Positions 11,140-22,346 of a stretch of 64,000 bases of DNA are shown piece after piece. Both the position numbers and the translations under genes were made by a program. The stretch spans positions 132,016,947-132,080,946 of the forward strand of contig NC_092860.1 of assembly GCF_032062135.1 (NCBI RefSeq), in the 5' to 3' direction. The notes beneath the pieces are model-generated. The model was not told the origin of the DNA, made no database searches, and worked only from the letters and a program-made list of their open reading frames with translations. Numbering within the stretch: position 1 is the first letter of the stretch; every line of letters starts with the position of its first letter. The DNA comes from Pyxicephalus adspersus. Lineage: Eukaryota; Chordata; Amphibia; Anura; Pyxicephalidae.

Positions 11140-11775
11140 CAACCATTGATATCCCACTAACCCGACTTCCTACTCTTCAATCTCCCGTGAATTCTGCAGA
11201 CTCATCCATCCTTCCCACCGCTCCTCTTTTGCTGCCTCTCTTTGTAGTTCCCTTCATTGGCTTCCGTTTCAACTTAGAATTAAATTCAAGCTTCTGTGTT
11301 ATCTCTTAAAATCCCTCCACAGTTCTTGTCCCTCTTACCTTTATGACCTTATAGAAAATATATCCCCAGTGGCTCTCCTCACTCTTCTAACAACCTACTA
11401 ATAAATCTCCCTTTCATAACCTCATCACACGCATGGCTCCAAGCCTTTTCTAGCGCTGTCCTGACTCTCTGAAATGGTGCTGTTATCCTCCTGCACCTGC
11501 CCCTACTTACTGCTTATTTAAAATAGCACCTATCTCTTCAAACTCACCTACCCGTCTTCTTCTGTCTCTTAAACCCTCCCTACTAACCCACCATTCTATA
11601 TTCCCCCTCCTAGTAGTGTGCTGCTTCCCCAACCTAGTAGATTGTAAGCTGTTTTGGGCAAGGTCCTCTCCTCCTGTCATTGTTTGTATCTGTCTGTCAT
11701 TTCCAACCCCTATTTAATGTATTGCGATGCATAATATGTTGGTGCTATGTAAATACTGTTTAATATTAATAATCT
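11140..11775 (+). mobile_element. L2-like LINE 3' end, degenerate
   Basis: It aligns by eye with 60090-60730. Shared stretches include ATCCCACTAACCCGACTTCC, CTTTGTAGTTCCCTTCATTG, the TTGTAAGCTGTTTTGGGCA segment, and the tail ending TGGTGCTATGTAAATACTG followed by TTTAATATTAATAAT. The upstream part is the decayed end of a reverse-transcriptase ORF. The short repeated 3' tail is typical of L2/CR1-type LINEs. Confidence 0.7.
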
Positions 11776-13344
11776 CAGCCTCAGAAGGCTAGTAGAGAAC
11801 TTTAGAAACGCAAGAAAGTGTTTTGAGGGGGTTTCTCCAAAAGAACCCTATGCCAGTTCGGACCAACACCAGGCTTTCGGCATCCTGGTGACCTGGAGTG
11901 AGTGCAAGAGATTCATGTTCCACCTACCTGTATACTCATTGGGTGTCCCCTCTAATTATTCCACCTGTGTCCATGGGTAAAAATAAATAGAAATGTATAG
12001 AAAAAATAGAACACAATAGTGATTTTTATCTTTCCTGAGTCCAGACAGATCTACAGATGTCCCACACCATCCGACAATGGCAAAAAAACTAGTATCAGCA
12101 CAAAATGAGCTGCTTGTTTGCTACTCCCTTGTTATAAGAATACCAACCTGTATACAGTGGGTGCTGAGCTAGTTCAGTCTGGAATGGTGGGGGGGCTGTT
12201 GGTGACATGTTATATTTTTAAAATCTATTTTCTGTTTTCAGATAAAACAATACACATAATAAAAGTATGCTTTAAACATTTTTCATTTTAACCTTCCTAA
12301 TGCTAAAATGCCACATAGCATGCCAAGCATAGTCAGCAAGTAAATTATTAGGCTCCCTTTATTTAAAAAAACAATTCCAATAAAGATTTACCCAATGGAA
12401 AAAAAGTAGCTGATATACAATCAAGATAGACATTGGCAAGATTTGATCTTACCAGATATGCCCAGGGAATGTCATATATTATACAGAGATTTATACCAGT
12501 CAACTAATTCTATTTATTCATTCCTTATAAAATTATATACAGATTGTGTGCATTACCAGGAAATAGAATCAGTTAAAATGAAGGACTACAAGGAGCCTAA
12601 AGCATACCAATAAATATATAAGAGCCATTGTTTAACAATGAGTTATATAATGTACAGACCAAAACATGAAGAATATAAAATGAACATAAAAAACCACAGG
12701 GACCCCTGCATAGTTAGCGAACATATAACCTTACTGGACCAAAAATACCACAAAAGTAGAAATAAGTCTCCCAGCTTGTGGGAACAATATTCATACCGGT
12801 AAAAAAAAATCATTTAGTGATCCAAGCAATCTCAGACAGCCAAACAACCTGAAGTTAATGTTAAATCACCCTGCTAGTGATCCCGGCCTACAGTATAGAA
12901 TATATATAGCAAGAGCCATCTACATCACTGCAACATATACATGGTATGAAAATATGATTACATTGTGTCATTTATTCCCCAAATAATATTCCAATACAAA
13001 TGTATCCAATATAGGACAAATAAGAATGCCAGGCATATTTTTGCCAATTGGTTATATATTGATAAACCTTTTAATTTTATGTTAGTAACAGCAAATCATA
13101 CTCCTATTTGGAAGACACCTACACATTTTTATTCATTTTTTTTTAAAGGATCCCTGTGGAACAAAAACAACCAGAAGATATCTGATAACCATTGGCTATT
13201 GTCCCACAGATCCTCAACCCAGCAATTTGTTCTTTTTATTGTAATGGCTACACTTAAAATGACCCCAACATGTATGTGAAGGCATAATTAAAGAGTACAG
13301 ACAAGGCAAAATGTTTCAGATGTGTCAGATAACTTTGTTACATT
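11776..13344. other. Non-coding, no recognised feature
   Basis: AT-rich sequence. An open frame at 12965-13279 (104 codons) has no motif I recognise, and its composition (many I, F, N, K) fits translated AT-rich DNA. Confidence 0.5.
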
Positions 13345-13483
13345 GGAATCTATTTATAAAGCAGTGAATTTGACATTCCCTGGTGGAGAATCTTCCAGAT
13401 CCATGTGTTTCAATGGCAGTAATTGATTCCCACCAGGGAATGTTAGAGAGAATGTCAAATTCCCTTCTTTATAAATAGAGACC
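13345..13483. mobile_element. Family B foldback MITE, copy 2
   Basis: The left arm GGAATCTATTTATAAAGCAG with TGAATTTGACATTCCCTGG is inverted at the right as CCAGGGAATGTTAG, GAATGTCAAATTCCC and TTTATAAATAGAGACC. The centre (TGTTTCAATGGCAGTAATTG) matches the copies at 5479 and 40314. Confidence 0.8.
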
Positions 13484-14717
13484 ATTGATTTTTTTAAGTT
13501 TTTCTTTATTGGCATGATAAAAAATGACTTCTGTTTGAACTTTTGAAGCCCTTAACATTTACCTGCTTATGTATACATGATTTGATTTGTATCTATTTAA
13601 ATGTAATAATTTGAGATTATAATACCAAATAAAAATAGTTTAGAGGTTTTCTTAATGCTTGGTATAGATTTTGTAATATCATGGTGGAAAGTAATAATAC
13701 ATAGATAATACAATGTATATAATCTGCCCTTGTGTTTATGGCTTTGTACAAAGAATTACATTCAGAGTTTAAATTCAAGGAAAATAACTGCTACTATATC
13801 AATAGTATTACAGTCTGATAAAATCAATATATTTTATCCAACTAAACAAACTAAACGTCTATTGAACAAGCAATCCTGAAATATCAACATTAAGCGGTGA
13901 GATATACATCAAATTCAGGACATCTTTTAATTTATTATTAAACCAACATTTCTTATGTGTTTGATGTGGTTGATCCAGGACACGTCTTGCATTATTAATA
14001 TCAGAAACAAAGAGGACAATGTCGAAGCCAGAGTGATCTACAAATGTCAGATTCGGCCGGCTTTTTGTAAGATATCTTATTTGAAGAGCTTAATTTTATC
14101 TTTTTTCTTTAAGCTAACATCACAAAAGAAACAAGAAATCCACACGGTGGAGTCTAAAAAGTGCGTGGTAGTGTCACCAGAGGAGAAAAAGTGTGGACGT
14201 TTCATGAATCAAATTCAGTTAAAGCTAAACTCCATATAAATGGAAAAAGTTTAGCTGTTTAGGAGATGTTGTACTTTCCAAAGTTGTGTAATTCTATGTG
14301 GCTAGATTTCTTATGCAGCTATTTGTTTCAGGCAGTACAACCGACTCAATTTTTGTTCCACTGCAACAAGAACAAAGCTTGATGAAGGACACTGGTCAAA
14401 AATATGGACCAACCTACTGAATGGACATTAAAGGGGAAGCAGCGCAATGGCGAGGTCGTGATTCTTCTCTGTCATACTGTAATCACATGTGTTCTGCTGC
14501 ATGATCTGATTGGCTAAGACAACTACCCCTCCGTCTCACAGTTTAAAAGTTGTTATACAGGAGTATACAGTAAAATATATATATTTATATTAAGACTATC
14601 CAGGTACATATGCTATATACATTTAAAAATGTATATAGTGTATATAACAATGCATATAACAAGGATATCAGAATAAAAATGCACGGGTATGGAATAGCAA
14701 AGGTAACATTCTACCAT
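13484..14717. other. Non-coding, no recognised feature
   Basis: AT-rich sequence. The open frame at 13955-14239 has no recognisable domain. Short TATATA-rich patches occur near 14570-14650. Confidence 0.5.
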
Positions 14718-14991
14718 CAGCCATTCTCTACCTTTTTAACAAGGGGCATATTTGGAAATAGCTCTCAGGTCTTGCAGAACCCCTGCTATGATTACTATAT
14801 CCACAGCTCACAGTATACTAGCCTGGTGATCAGTATAAAGAAAGCCTCTTATATTGCTGCCCATTCACAAGAATGTTATCCTTACAGATAGTGACTGACC
14901 TGAGAGGCACAGATTGCTCATTAATCAAGAAACCCCTAGAAACCTCTGGAGGAACCCTATGGTTTCATAAAACACAGATTGAAATACACTG
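14718..14991 (-). mobile_element. Family H hAT-like MITE, copy 1 (reverse orientation)
   Basis: The left end CAGCCATTCTCTACCTTTTT and right end ATTGAAATACACTG are inverted relative to each other, and match reversed ends of 31872-32639 and 57487-57724. Internal sequence AAGAATGTTATCCTTACAGA is the reverse complement of a shared family H segment. I could not confirm a target duplication. Confidence 0.6.
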
Positions 14992-16019
14992 CTCTAGATG
15001 CTAAAGAGCTGGATGCAACAACTGTGGGTGCTGCATAATCAACCAATCAGAAAGAAGCTGTGACATTATAAAGCTGGAATTGTTATTGTGCTAACTTTTT
15101 ATACCCCCATATGAACTTTCTCTGTCATCTGCCATGACTGATATAGTTGTCCAGCCATATTTAGCCACCATATATTGAGTTGAACCAATACAAGCAAGCA
15201 ACAAGAGAAAGTGAGAAAAAATTGAATCCCAATTTCTAGATTTTTTTCCAGTCCAAACTTGTGAGACCAAAGTATTGGAAAGACACCCAGAAGAAAATCA
15301 GTACTTATAAAAGTAAAGGTCAGCAATTGCAGCCCTAAATTTCTCCTAACAAGCTCACTTTAAAGAGCCAGTGGATTTACAAGGTAGTTTTTATTAGTAA
15401 TCATGGATATATAAGTAAAACTTTAAGATAATCAACGGGAAAAAAAATCACTAAATTAGAGTACAAAGATCAAAAGGCGACCTACTGTTTCTGTGCCATT
15501 CATCTTAAATCTAATTGACTAACATAATAAGGTTTGACAAACATATCCATCCTTGCCCTTTCAGAAATCCATGCTTGAATAGATAATTATACTGCACTTA
15601 GGAAGAGTGTTACTTTGCATGCTGCCAGTGAGAAATGACAATAGCTCCTCCAAGGAAATCTGATTCACACTGATGTTTCTTTTGAGGCAGCTGGACACTA
15701 AAGAGTTGTATTAAAAATGATTTTTTGTCAAAGTTGGAAAGTGATAGTCTGAGGCAACATTGTAATACTTAGATAGTTCTTAGAATTCAGCACAGGATAC
15801 AACATAGATTGCTGAAAAAAAACTAGGAGATGAGTAATTTGATTTGCTGTTTACATTTCAATTCTGCCAAACATTTTTGTCTTGGCAGTAAAAATGTTTA
15901 TAAAAGGTGCAGGTTAACTGTTGAAATATAAGAGCAGATTGTACTTTTAGGGGGGGTGTCAAAGGACCCCTTAACCCTTAACAGTAATTAAGATTCTATG
16001 TTTTTATTCACAGTAATAC
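14992..16019. other. Non-coding, no recognised feature
   Basis: AT-rich sequence with no gene or repeat that I could name. Confidence 0.5.
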
Positions 16020-16405
16020 AAACCAACTCAGCCCTCCATTGAATTACTAAGGACTTCCTCACTCACAACCTCGTCACATGCACAGCTCCAAGATTTTTCA
16101 TGGTCGGCCCCACTATCTGGAATTTTCTTCCTCATCCTAATTTGCTTGCTCTTACTTTCAGCACATTTAAAGGAGCCCCTAATACCCTAAAAAAAGTCTT
16201 CTTCTGCTTCTTAAACCCTCACTACATCCCATTCTATATCCCCCTCTTATTGTCTGCTACATCCCCAACTCTCAGATTGTAAGCTCTTCTGGTCAGGGTC
16301 CTGTCCTCCTCCTGTGTTATTTTTTGCATCCGTCATTTGCAACCTCTATTTGATGTACAGCGCTGCGTAATGTTGGCACTATATAATTTTAATTTATGAA
16401 AATTA
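16020..16405 (+). mobile_element. L2-like LINE 3' tail
   Basis: ACTAAGGACTTCCTCACTCA matches 60357-60377. The copy continues through AGATTGTAAGCTCTTCTGG, GTCATTTGCAACCTCTATTT and GATGTACAGCGCTGCGTAAT to an AT-rich end. Compared with 59830-60740 it is truncated at the 5' side. Confidence 0.7.
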
Positions 16406-16699
16406 ATATTAAAAATGTTGATTTTCCTGCATGCTTGGCAGTGAGCAGTATAAGCAGTATGACATGCCCTTTTTCCTGCTTGACCACTATGTAACCTTAA
16501 AATGGAACTGAAGTTCCACTTTAAAAGCTTGTGATGAGACAGAGTGTTACAGCAAAAAGGGGCAAGCGATGTCTCAATAAATCCTACTCACCCGCCTGAT
16601 TGCTTCTTAAACTGCTAAAATAGTTGAACTACACATGCACAGCTCAGTGTTTGGTTGCTGGAATAGCCAGGAACAGCTTTCCCTGCGGCTATTGGGAAT

Positions 16700-17571
16700 A
16701 AATGAATTTATGATTATTGAGGACCAGCGAATATCCGCAAAAAAGAAAGCCCAGATACTTAACATCTCACGCGAGCGTGTTGGGTTTGTTATTACCACTA
16801 TCCTAGACATGCGCAAGCTTTCAGGTAAATGGGTGCCGAAATGTTTGAAAAGTGATCAGAAGAAGGAACAAGTTGAAGCATCCAAAGCCGTTTTGGCCCA
16901 ATTTGAAGCTGCACAGGACGTTTTGGCTAGGTTAGTGACTGACGATGAAACCTGGCTCCACATCTATGATCCTGAAACCAAGGAACAGTCAAAGGAATGG
17001 CTCCACAGCGGGTCCCCGTGGCCAAAGCACATGTGTTCTGGTTTTCAAACCCAGAAATCAGCCAAAAAAGTCATGGCGTCCGTTTTCTGGGACAAAGACG
17101 GTATTCTGTTGGTGGACTACCTACTTCAGGGCTCTAGTATCACCGGACAGTATTATGCTAACCTCCTGGACCAACTGAAGGAGGCAATTAAGACGAAACG
17201 CAGTGGAAAGTTGACCAAAGGGATCCTTTTTTTGCAGGGCAATGCACCTGAGCACACACGTCCAAAGTTGTGGCTGCCAAATTGAACACCCTGGGTTTTC
17301 AATTGGTCCACCATCCCCCCTACCCACCTGACCCGGCCCCTTTGGACTATTATCTGTTCCCGAACGTTTTAAGGACATTTCTGACATCAAAAATGCAGCT
17401 GAGACCTGGTTTGCGGCCCAACCAAAGGACTTTATTTGAACGGTCTAGAAAAGCTGCAACTACGCTGTACCAAGTGCATCAGTCTCAGGGGGGAATATGT
17501 TGAATAAATATGTTATTTCATAACTCTGGCTATCTTCTTTCTGGGCAAAGCCAGGAACTTCTCAGCACCCC
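16700..17571 (+). mobile_element. Mariner transposon copy 1, truncated, dead transposase
   Basis: It encodes the middle and C-terminal part of a mariner transposase. Seen in order: the helix-turn-helix end RISAKKKAQILNISRERVGF, MRKLSGKWVPKCL, the first catalytic Asp in TDDETWLH (about 16940), YDPETKEQSKEW, KVMASVFWDKDGILLVDYL, and LQGNAPEHT. In the last motif the second catalytic Asp of the usual DNAPAHT is Gly. After a frameshift near 17275 it continues with KLNTLGF and PAPLDYYLFPN, keeping the third Asp. The first about 80 residues present in the copy at 61266 are missing. The 3' end runs to GGCAAAGCCAGGAACTTCTC then CAGCACCCC, which is the right terminal repeat, cut by the N run. It is inactive. 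Confidence 0.85.
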
Positions 17572-17597
17572 NNNNNNNNNNNNNNNNNNNNNNNNNN
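17572..17597. other. Assembly gap (26 N)
   Basis: A run of N falls inside the right terminal repeat of mariner copy 1, so its outer end and target duplication cannot be read. Confidence 1.
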
Positions 17598-17674
17598 ATC
17601 ATCTTGGCCCCGCTAATCAAGATGGCCAAAATTTGAAATGAGACAAAGGAGAAAATACTGGGTCTAGTTCTGCT

Positions 17675-17917
17675 TTAAAGGGACCCTGTCACCTTATCTG
17701 CCTAATAAAGTGTAACACTATTTTAGTTCATAAAAGAACAATCACTTCTAAGTGATCTGTACACATTGTAAAGATTTTAACAAACTTTGTTGCAGATTCC
17801 TACTTTTTCTCTAACATTTCTGTGCATTATTTTCAAAGTAAACCCTAAATGGAATTATAGTCACTTGGTGCACCTCTATGTTCTAATGTATTATTTATTG
17901 TGTCTGTATCCCTTTAA
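17675..17917. mobile_element. TTAA-flanked MITE
   Basis: TTAAAGGGACCCTGTCACC at the left and GTATCCCTTTAA at the right form inverted ends inside TTAA (17675-17678 and 17914-17917). It has no coding content. TTAA duplications are typical of piggyBac and Kolobok types. The left TTAA is shared with the preceding MITE end. Confidence 0.5.
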
Positions 17918-18058
17918 AAGTAATTTAGGAGAAAGGAGAATGTTCCTTTAGGGAGCATCTTTCCAAAAATCACATTTCTTTTGTAGAGTATGCTTGAAAT
18001 TTGATGTGCTTATGTCTAAGAAAATCAATGAGCAAATTACACAAGTAATAATTTAAAC

Positions 18059-18357
18059 CAGCGGTCGCCAACTGGTGGTCCACGAGAAAATTGTGGTGAT
18101 CCGTGGCTCTGGCTGGTGCAGCCCTTTGCAGAGTCAGAAGAAGGACCCCGCTGGGGGGGCACACTGGCCATAACCGTGCACCATGTCCCCCGCATGGATC
18201 GCAGACTCAGGGCGGTGGGCAGGCAGTGTCTCTGAACAGAACCCACCCACTCTCCCATCACAGGTTCCCTTTGAGTGACACCCAGCTCACTGAACATGCG
18301 CAGTCTGGAGCCGGTAAATTTAGCAGTCCATGGGTCCGGCAAGGTTTGCGACCACTG
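18059..18357. mobile_element. Family D hAT-type MITE, copy 1
   Basis: The left end CAGCGGTCGCCAAC and right end GTTTGCGACCACTG are terminal inverted repeats of hAT style. Flanks ATTTAAAC (18051-18058) and CTTTAAAC (18358-18365) match at 7 of 8 positions, consistent with an 8-bp target duplication. Internal sequence matches 24852-25158 (GAAGGACCCYGCTGG, CTCTCCCATCACAGGT). The 80-120-codon open frames across it on both strands are not genes. Confidence 0.85.
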
Positions 18358-18603
18358 CTTTAAACCAAAGGTTAAATTGCTACATTGCACTGACATTAAC
18401 TGTGTTCCTAAACGTGGCCAGGAAAGCCTTGTTTGATCTGCAAAAGCTTCTTACACCACTCTAATTAAAGTAAATAAAACATTTTGACTGGATTTAAGCA
18501 TTAGATAAGTAGGGATTGGTGGGTGGTGTTTGTCGAGTAAGATGTTAGGCATTCAATAAGGACTTTCTTCCAACATTCACAAAACTCTCCTGCCATCCTC
18601 CCT

Positions 18604-19070
18604 TTAAAGCCTAACTTTCAATAAATAAAACAAAAATTGACAATTATCTTATCTTCTGCATTTAATTCAGTCCCGCACCATCCTGGATTCTTTCTTCTTT
18701 CCCGAGCAGAGGAACCAGTGGGCGCTGCCATCTTCATCCTTCTTCTTACATTACCCAATTTCACACTGCACAGGCAGAAGATCAGGTGACATTTTCTGCA
18801 CTGGGATTGACACTTTTTTCTTTTACATTACAGGTGAAGTCCCTGCTGCGCATGCCCAAGAATGGGCATACACAGAAGGGGCAGCTGAAAGATCCCTGGG
18901 ATACCTGACATATATATCCCAGGTAGCTCTGGTTTTCCTATACTGTGGCAGTAGAGACAGTATAGGAGGGGGGTCCTCCTCTTCAAACCAAAAATAAAGA
19001 CATTTTTTGCATTATATGAAATGATTATCCACACTTTTCTATAGTGTTAAAAATGATAGGTTTGCTTTAA
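18604..19070 (+). mobile_element. Family G TTAA-flanked MITE, copy 1
   Basis: The left AGCCTAACTTTC end and right TAGGTTTGCT end lie between TTAA tetramers (18604-18607 and 19067-19070). Internal marks shared with the other copies are CAGTCCCGCACCATCCTGGA, CAGAGGAACC, GCGCATGCCCAAGAATGGG and TTATCCACACTTTTC. No protein. Confidence 0.7.
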
Positions 19071-19139
19071 ATTCAGTAGAAGTACAAAAATAAAAAAAAC
19101 ATACTAGCATGTACATAAATGAGCATCATAAACAATGTG

Positions 19140-19212
19140 CCTAATACATATACGTAAATACATAATGTATGTATGTACGTACCTAATAAAATACATACAT
19201 ACATATACATAT
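19140..19212. repeat. Degenerate ATAC/TACG simple repeat
   Basis: Runs of TACATA, GTATGTACGTAC and ATACATACATACATATAC form a short impure simple-sequence tract. Confidence 0.7.
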
Positions 19213-19345
19213 ATGGGTGGCTCAGAGGCTCGCACACTTGCCATGTTGCACTAGTGTCCCGGGTTTCCTTATCTTGTCCTGGACACTATCTGCATGGATT
19301 TTGCATGTTAACATCATGTTATGTGATTTTCCTCCCGCAAATGAA
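19213..19345 (+). mobile_element. tRNA-derived SINE, degenerate copy
   Basis: GGGTGGCTCAGAGGCTCGCA resembles the A-box part of a tRNA-derived SINE head. TCCTGGACACTATCTGCATG follows, the same body as 33817-34015 (AGGACACTATCTGCATCTGA). The B-box region is decayed. Confidence 0.55.
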
Positions 19346-20570
19346 AAATATACTGGTAGGTTTAAGCGGCTTCACCTTTAAAAGCCACCAGAGAAATGTT
19401 TTGGTTTGGATTAAAGACATCCAAAAAATGTTATTTATGGGTCGACTGGCTATTAAAATGTTGCCAGCAACACAGCAGTGTGCATGACAATAACACAAAC
19501 CCGCATTGATGAATGACAATTGTCCTTCCTAGTTTTCAAAGCATTGCAAAACCAGAAGCTGTCCCCATGTTTGTATTTTGCTCCAGCATTACCGATCAGC
19601 CCACCGTACCACTGTAAGGCCATTTGGTTTCTGCTTTGTTCCTGATCTGCTGAATGCTATCCAGACTGCTGTGTTCTCTGGACTTTGCTGATTCGCTTGT
19701 TTCCTTATGTCCTTGGCCTGTGCTGACTACAACACCTACTGTCCACAGTGTGTGCCTGACTTTGTGCTACAACAACAAAGAGTACATCTGCATATTCCCC
19801 AAAACGAAGCTGGCTCGTCTTTTTATAAAATAAGCCTGAAGCCGGGAAACTCGTCCAATAAGAAAGCCCAGGCATCCTTTTCTTCCCAGCATCTTAAAAG
19901 TTTGTACATTTTCTTTCTCGCTGAATATTTATGATGATTAAACTAAAGAGCTGCTCATCACATGTGGTGAAATTTAAAAATAAATAAATAATAAATCATT
20001 GATTATTCCCCTGGGAGCCAGTACCTTAAGGTAATACACTTTGCTTTTAATCATGAAGCTATTCGATAAATAGAATAAAAGGGTCAACACCGCAATAATG
20101 ATGAAAATGTGTCTGTATCAGTTTAATGTGTTACATTGCATTTAGATGTGCTCATCTGCATATCAGTTAATTTATATTAAATCTAGACAAACAGCTAAAA
20201 ACAACCATGAAATGAATATAAATGAGTTATCGTACTCATAGGATTTGTATTTCAGTCCTGAACAAGAGGGTAGGAGGCCTGATTTATGTTTGCTGCAGTT
20301 AAAGTTGCACTTTGCAAAAAAAATGACCCTTGCAGTGGGGCTCTCCCTACACTACAAGGGTTAAAAATCTAGTCTAGGGGCAGCAGAAAAAACAACTATA
20401 CCTCCTGAATCCTCACACTCCTGCTAGCTCTTGCTTAGCCCTCCAACACTCCAGGTAGACAAGACATCTGCATGGTCAGTATCAATGCAGAACTGCTTGT
20501 CTTGCATAATAGAAGATGAAACCCAGATTGGGTAACATTACTTACCTACAAAGTAAGGTAAGTAATTAGC
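19346..20570. other. Non-coding, no recognised feature
   Basis: No gene or nameable repeat. The open frame 19707-19934 has no recognisable motif. Confidence 0.45.
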
Positions 20571-20574
20571 TTTA

Positions 20575-21009
20575 AGCTGCGTACACACTTCCAATTTTTA
20601 TCGTTGGAAATGAACGACGAACGAACGACGAACGACCAATTGGCCAAAAATCGTTCGTAAAAAAAGTAACCAACGACGCCGACGAACAAGGATAGTCGTT
20701 GGAAATCAACGACCGGACCGGCGGATCAGATTGGACGACGATCGTTGACCATCTATCGTGTGTACGGTCGTTCAGTGATCGTCCATGGTCTGAGCATGCG
20801 CGGTGAACGAACGTTCGCTCACTTCCTGTGGTGCACGTAACTTCCTGTATCGTTCAAAAGATCGCATCTATCGTGTGTACAATGTCTTTGAACGATCGTG
20901 TCGTTATCTGTAGGTACAGGATCGGTGCTATACGATCGTTCGCAGATATCGTGCAGGATCGTTCGTCGTTCGTTTACCAACGATAAAAATTGGAAGTGTG
21001 TACGTAGCT
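20575..21009. mobile_element. Family C long-TIR foldback MITE
   Basis: Left AGCTGCGTACACACTTCC plus AATTTTTATCGTTGG is inverted at the right, CCAACGATAAAAATTGGAAG then TGTGTACGTAGCT: about 33 bp with one mismatch. TTA directly abuts both ends (20572-20574 and 21010-21012), or TTAA if the ends are set one base inward. The interior is unusually rich in CpG and in ATCGTTCG/CGAACGAT words on both strands, unlike the AT-rich surroundings. No protein is encoded. Confidence 0.85.
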
Positions 21010-21012
21010 TTA

Positions 21013-22260
21013 GATTTAAAGCATGTCTATCATTTTTCTATATTTATAATTTAAAAGAAATTATATTTCTCTCTGATTCCATGAAAGCCTGAGAAACAAG
21101 AACATTGTTTTATAGAATTCTTGAATTACCCCGGGGAGGGTTAAGGAGTGGCCTATTACTTTATATGAACAGCAACTGCCTACTTGTCTATCAAGCTGCC
21201 AATCATGCTGTGCTGACAAACCAATAGTAAGGAGTAAAGGAGGGTAGTCCAGAATGTTCCATTGCCCAGCCAAAGTTGGGATTTTCTTGCAAACATAAAC
21301 CTTCTTTTTAACTAAAGTAACCTATGAATTGATCTTTTTAAAACAAAAAGTAGGACGAGCACCCTTAAAGTAGCGAGAATGAGCCCCTGATTGGCTGCTC
21401 AGACAGAAGAACCAAGAAGACTGGATATATCAACCAAGCAGTAAAAAATATATGAAGCTGATTATCTCAGGGGTGGCTTTTGGATCCAGTTAGATCACTT
21501 TAGTTGAAAATAAGGTTTGGGTGTGTTCTAAAGTAGCTTTTCCAGATTCACTGCTCCCCCCACACAACCCCAGAAATCTGCATTATATCTATACTTTAAA
21601 TCCGTGTCTAATATTTTTTCTGTGTTGAATTATGCATTTAATATTTCCTCCCCTAAGGTCACATATAGGATGTTAAATAATGTTTAATCACATTCGGCAT
21701 TAACCTGTCAACCTTTGTCTACACGTACCTTACTGCCATTTATGTATAGTATTTTTTACACCAAAGCACATGCAAAATGGACCATCAAAGATTTATTTGT
21801 ATGAAATGTTGCTTGTAGGATGACGTAAAATGACTTAGGATTTGAATATTGCTTTATAGGTTTTGTAATGGAGAAATAAAAGTTTTAGGAATGGCATTTC
21901 CTAAAATTTGCATTTTTTAAATGTATCCAAGCTCATATAGTTTCCAAGTGGGATATGAAAGTGAACTTATTTTGAGAGTTGGATCCCTGGGGTGCAGTGG
22001 CTGCCATTCTCCTATCCTAGTGCATTTAGGACTGACAGTGAAAACAAACTGATGCTAAGCTGAATGCTCAAGAAGGATCTACAGCAAATTTTTACATGCA
22101 AAATGTTGATTAAATATAATACTTGGTTATGTAGCAAGGAAGGTCCTTGTTTAGGCACCCCCTGTTATTTGGTTAATACTCTGTCCCTCTCTTCCAATTG
22201 TTCCCATGGGTTATCACCCTGTCGCTGAAACTTCCAATGGTGAACTTAAGTGACTGTTTT
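21013..22260. other. Non-coding, no recognised feature
   Basis: AT-rich sequence with no gene or repeat that I could name. Confidence 0.5.
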
Positions 22261-22346
22261 GACATGCATTATACAGTCATGGTTTATGTATTAACACACA
22301 TTATGCAGGCATGGTTTACGTTTCAAGACACATTATGCAGACATGG
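22261..22346 (+). repeat. Minisatellite, 32-33-bp unit, about 2.6 copies
   Basis: Three successive units start at 22261, 22293 and 22326. Each contains CATTATRCAGNCATGG, and the first two continue TTTAYGTWTT. Confidence 0.8.

Larger units (their letters stand above)
16497..17678 (+). mobile_element. TTAA-ended MITE interrupted by a mariner
   Basis: The left end TTAAAATGGAACTGAAGTTC (from about 16497) and right end CTAGTTCTGCTTTAA (to 17678) are inverted: reversed, the right end reads TTAAAGCAGAACTAG. The first 30 bases also form a small hairpin (AGTGGAACTTCAGTTCCA on one strand). Between the ends sits the mariner fragment at about 16700-17571 and an assembly gap. I infer one MITE split by a later mariner insertion, as seen more clearly at 61129-62750. 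Confidence 0.45.

Noticed and set aside
12965..13279. 104-codon frame
   Set aside because: Composition is that of translated AT-rich DNA. No motif, and no homologous frame elsewhere in the window.
18037..18396. 119-codon minus-strand frame and overlapping plus-strand frame
   Set aside because: Both lie inside the family D hAT-type MITE, which has defined ends and duplication. GC-rich MITE sequence stays open by chance on both strands.
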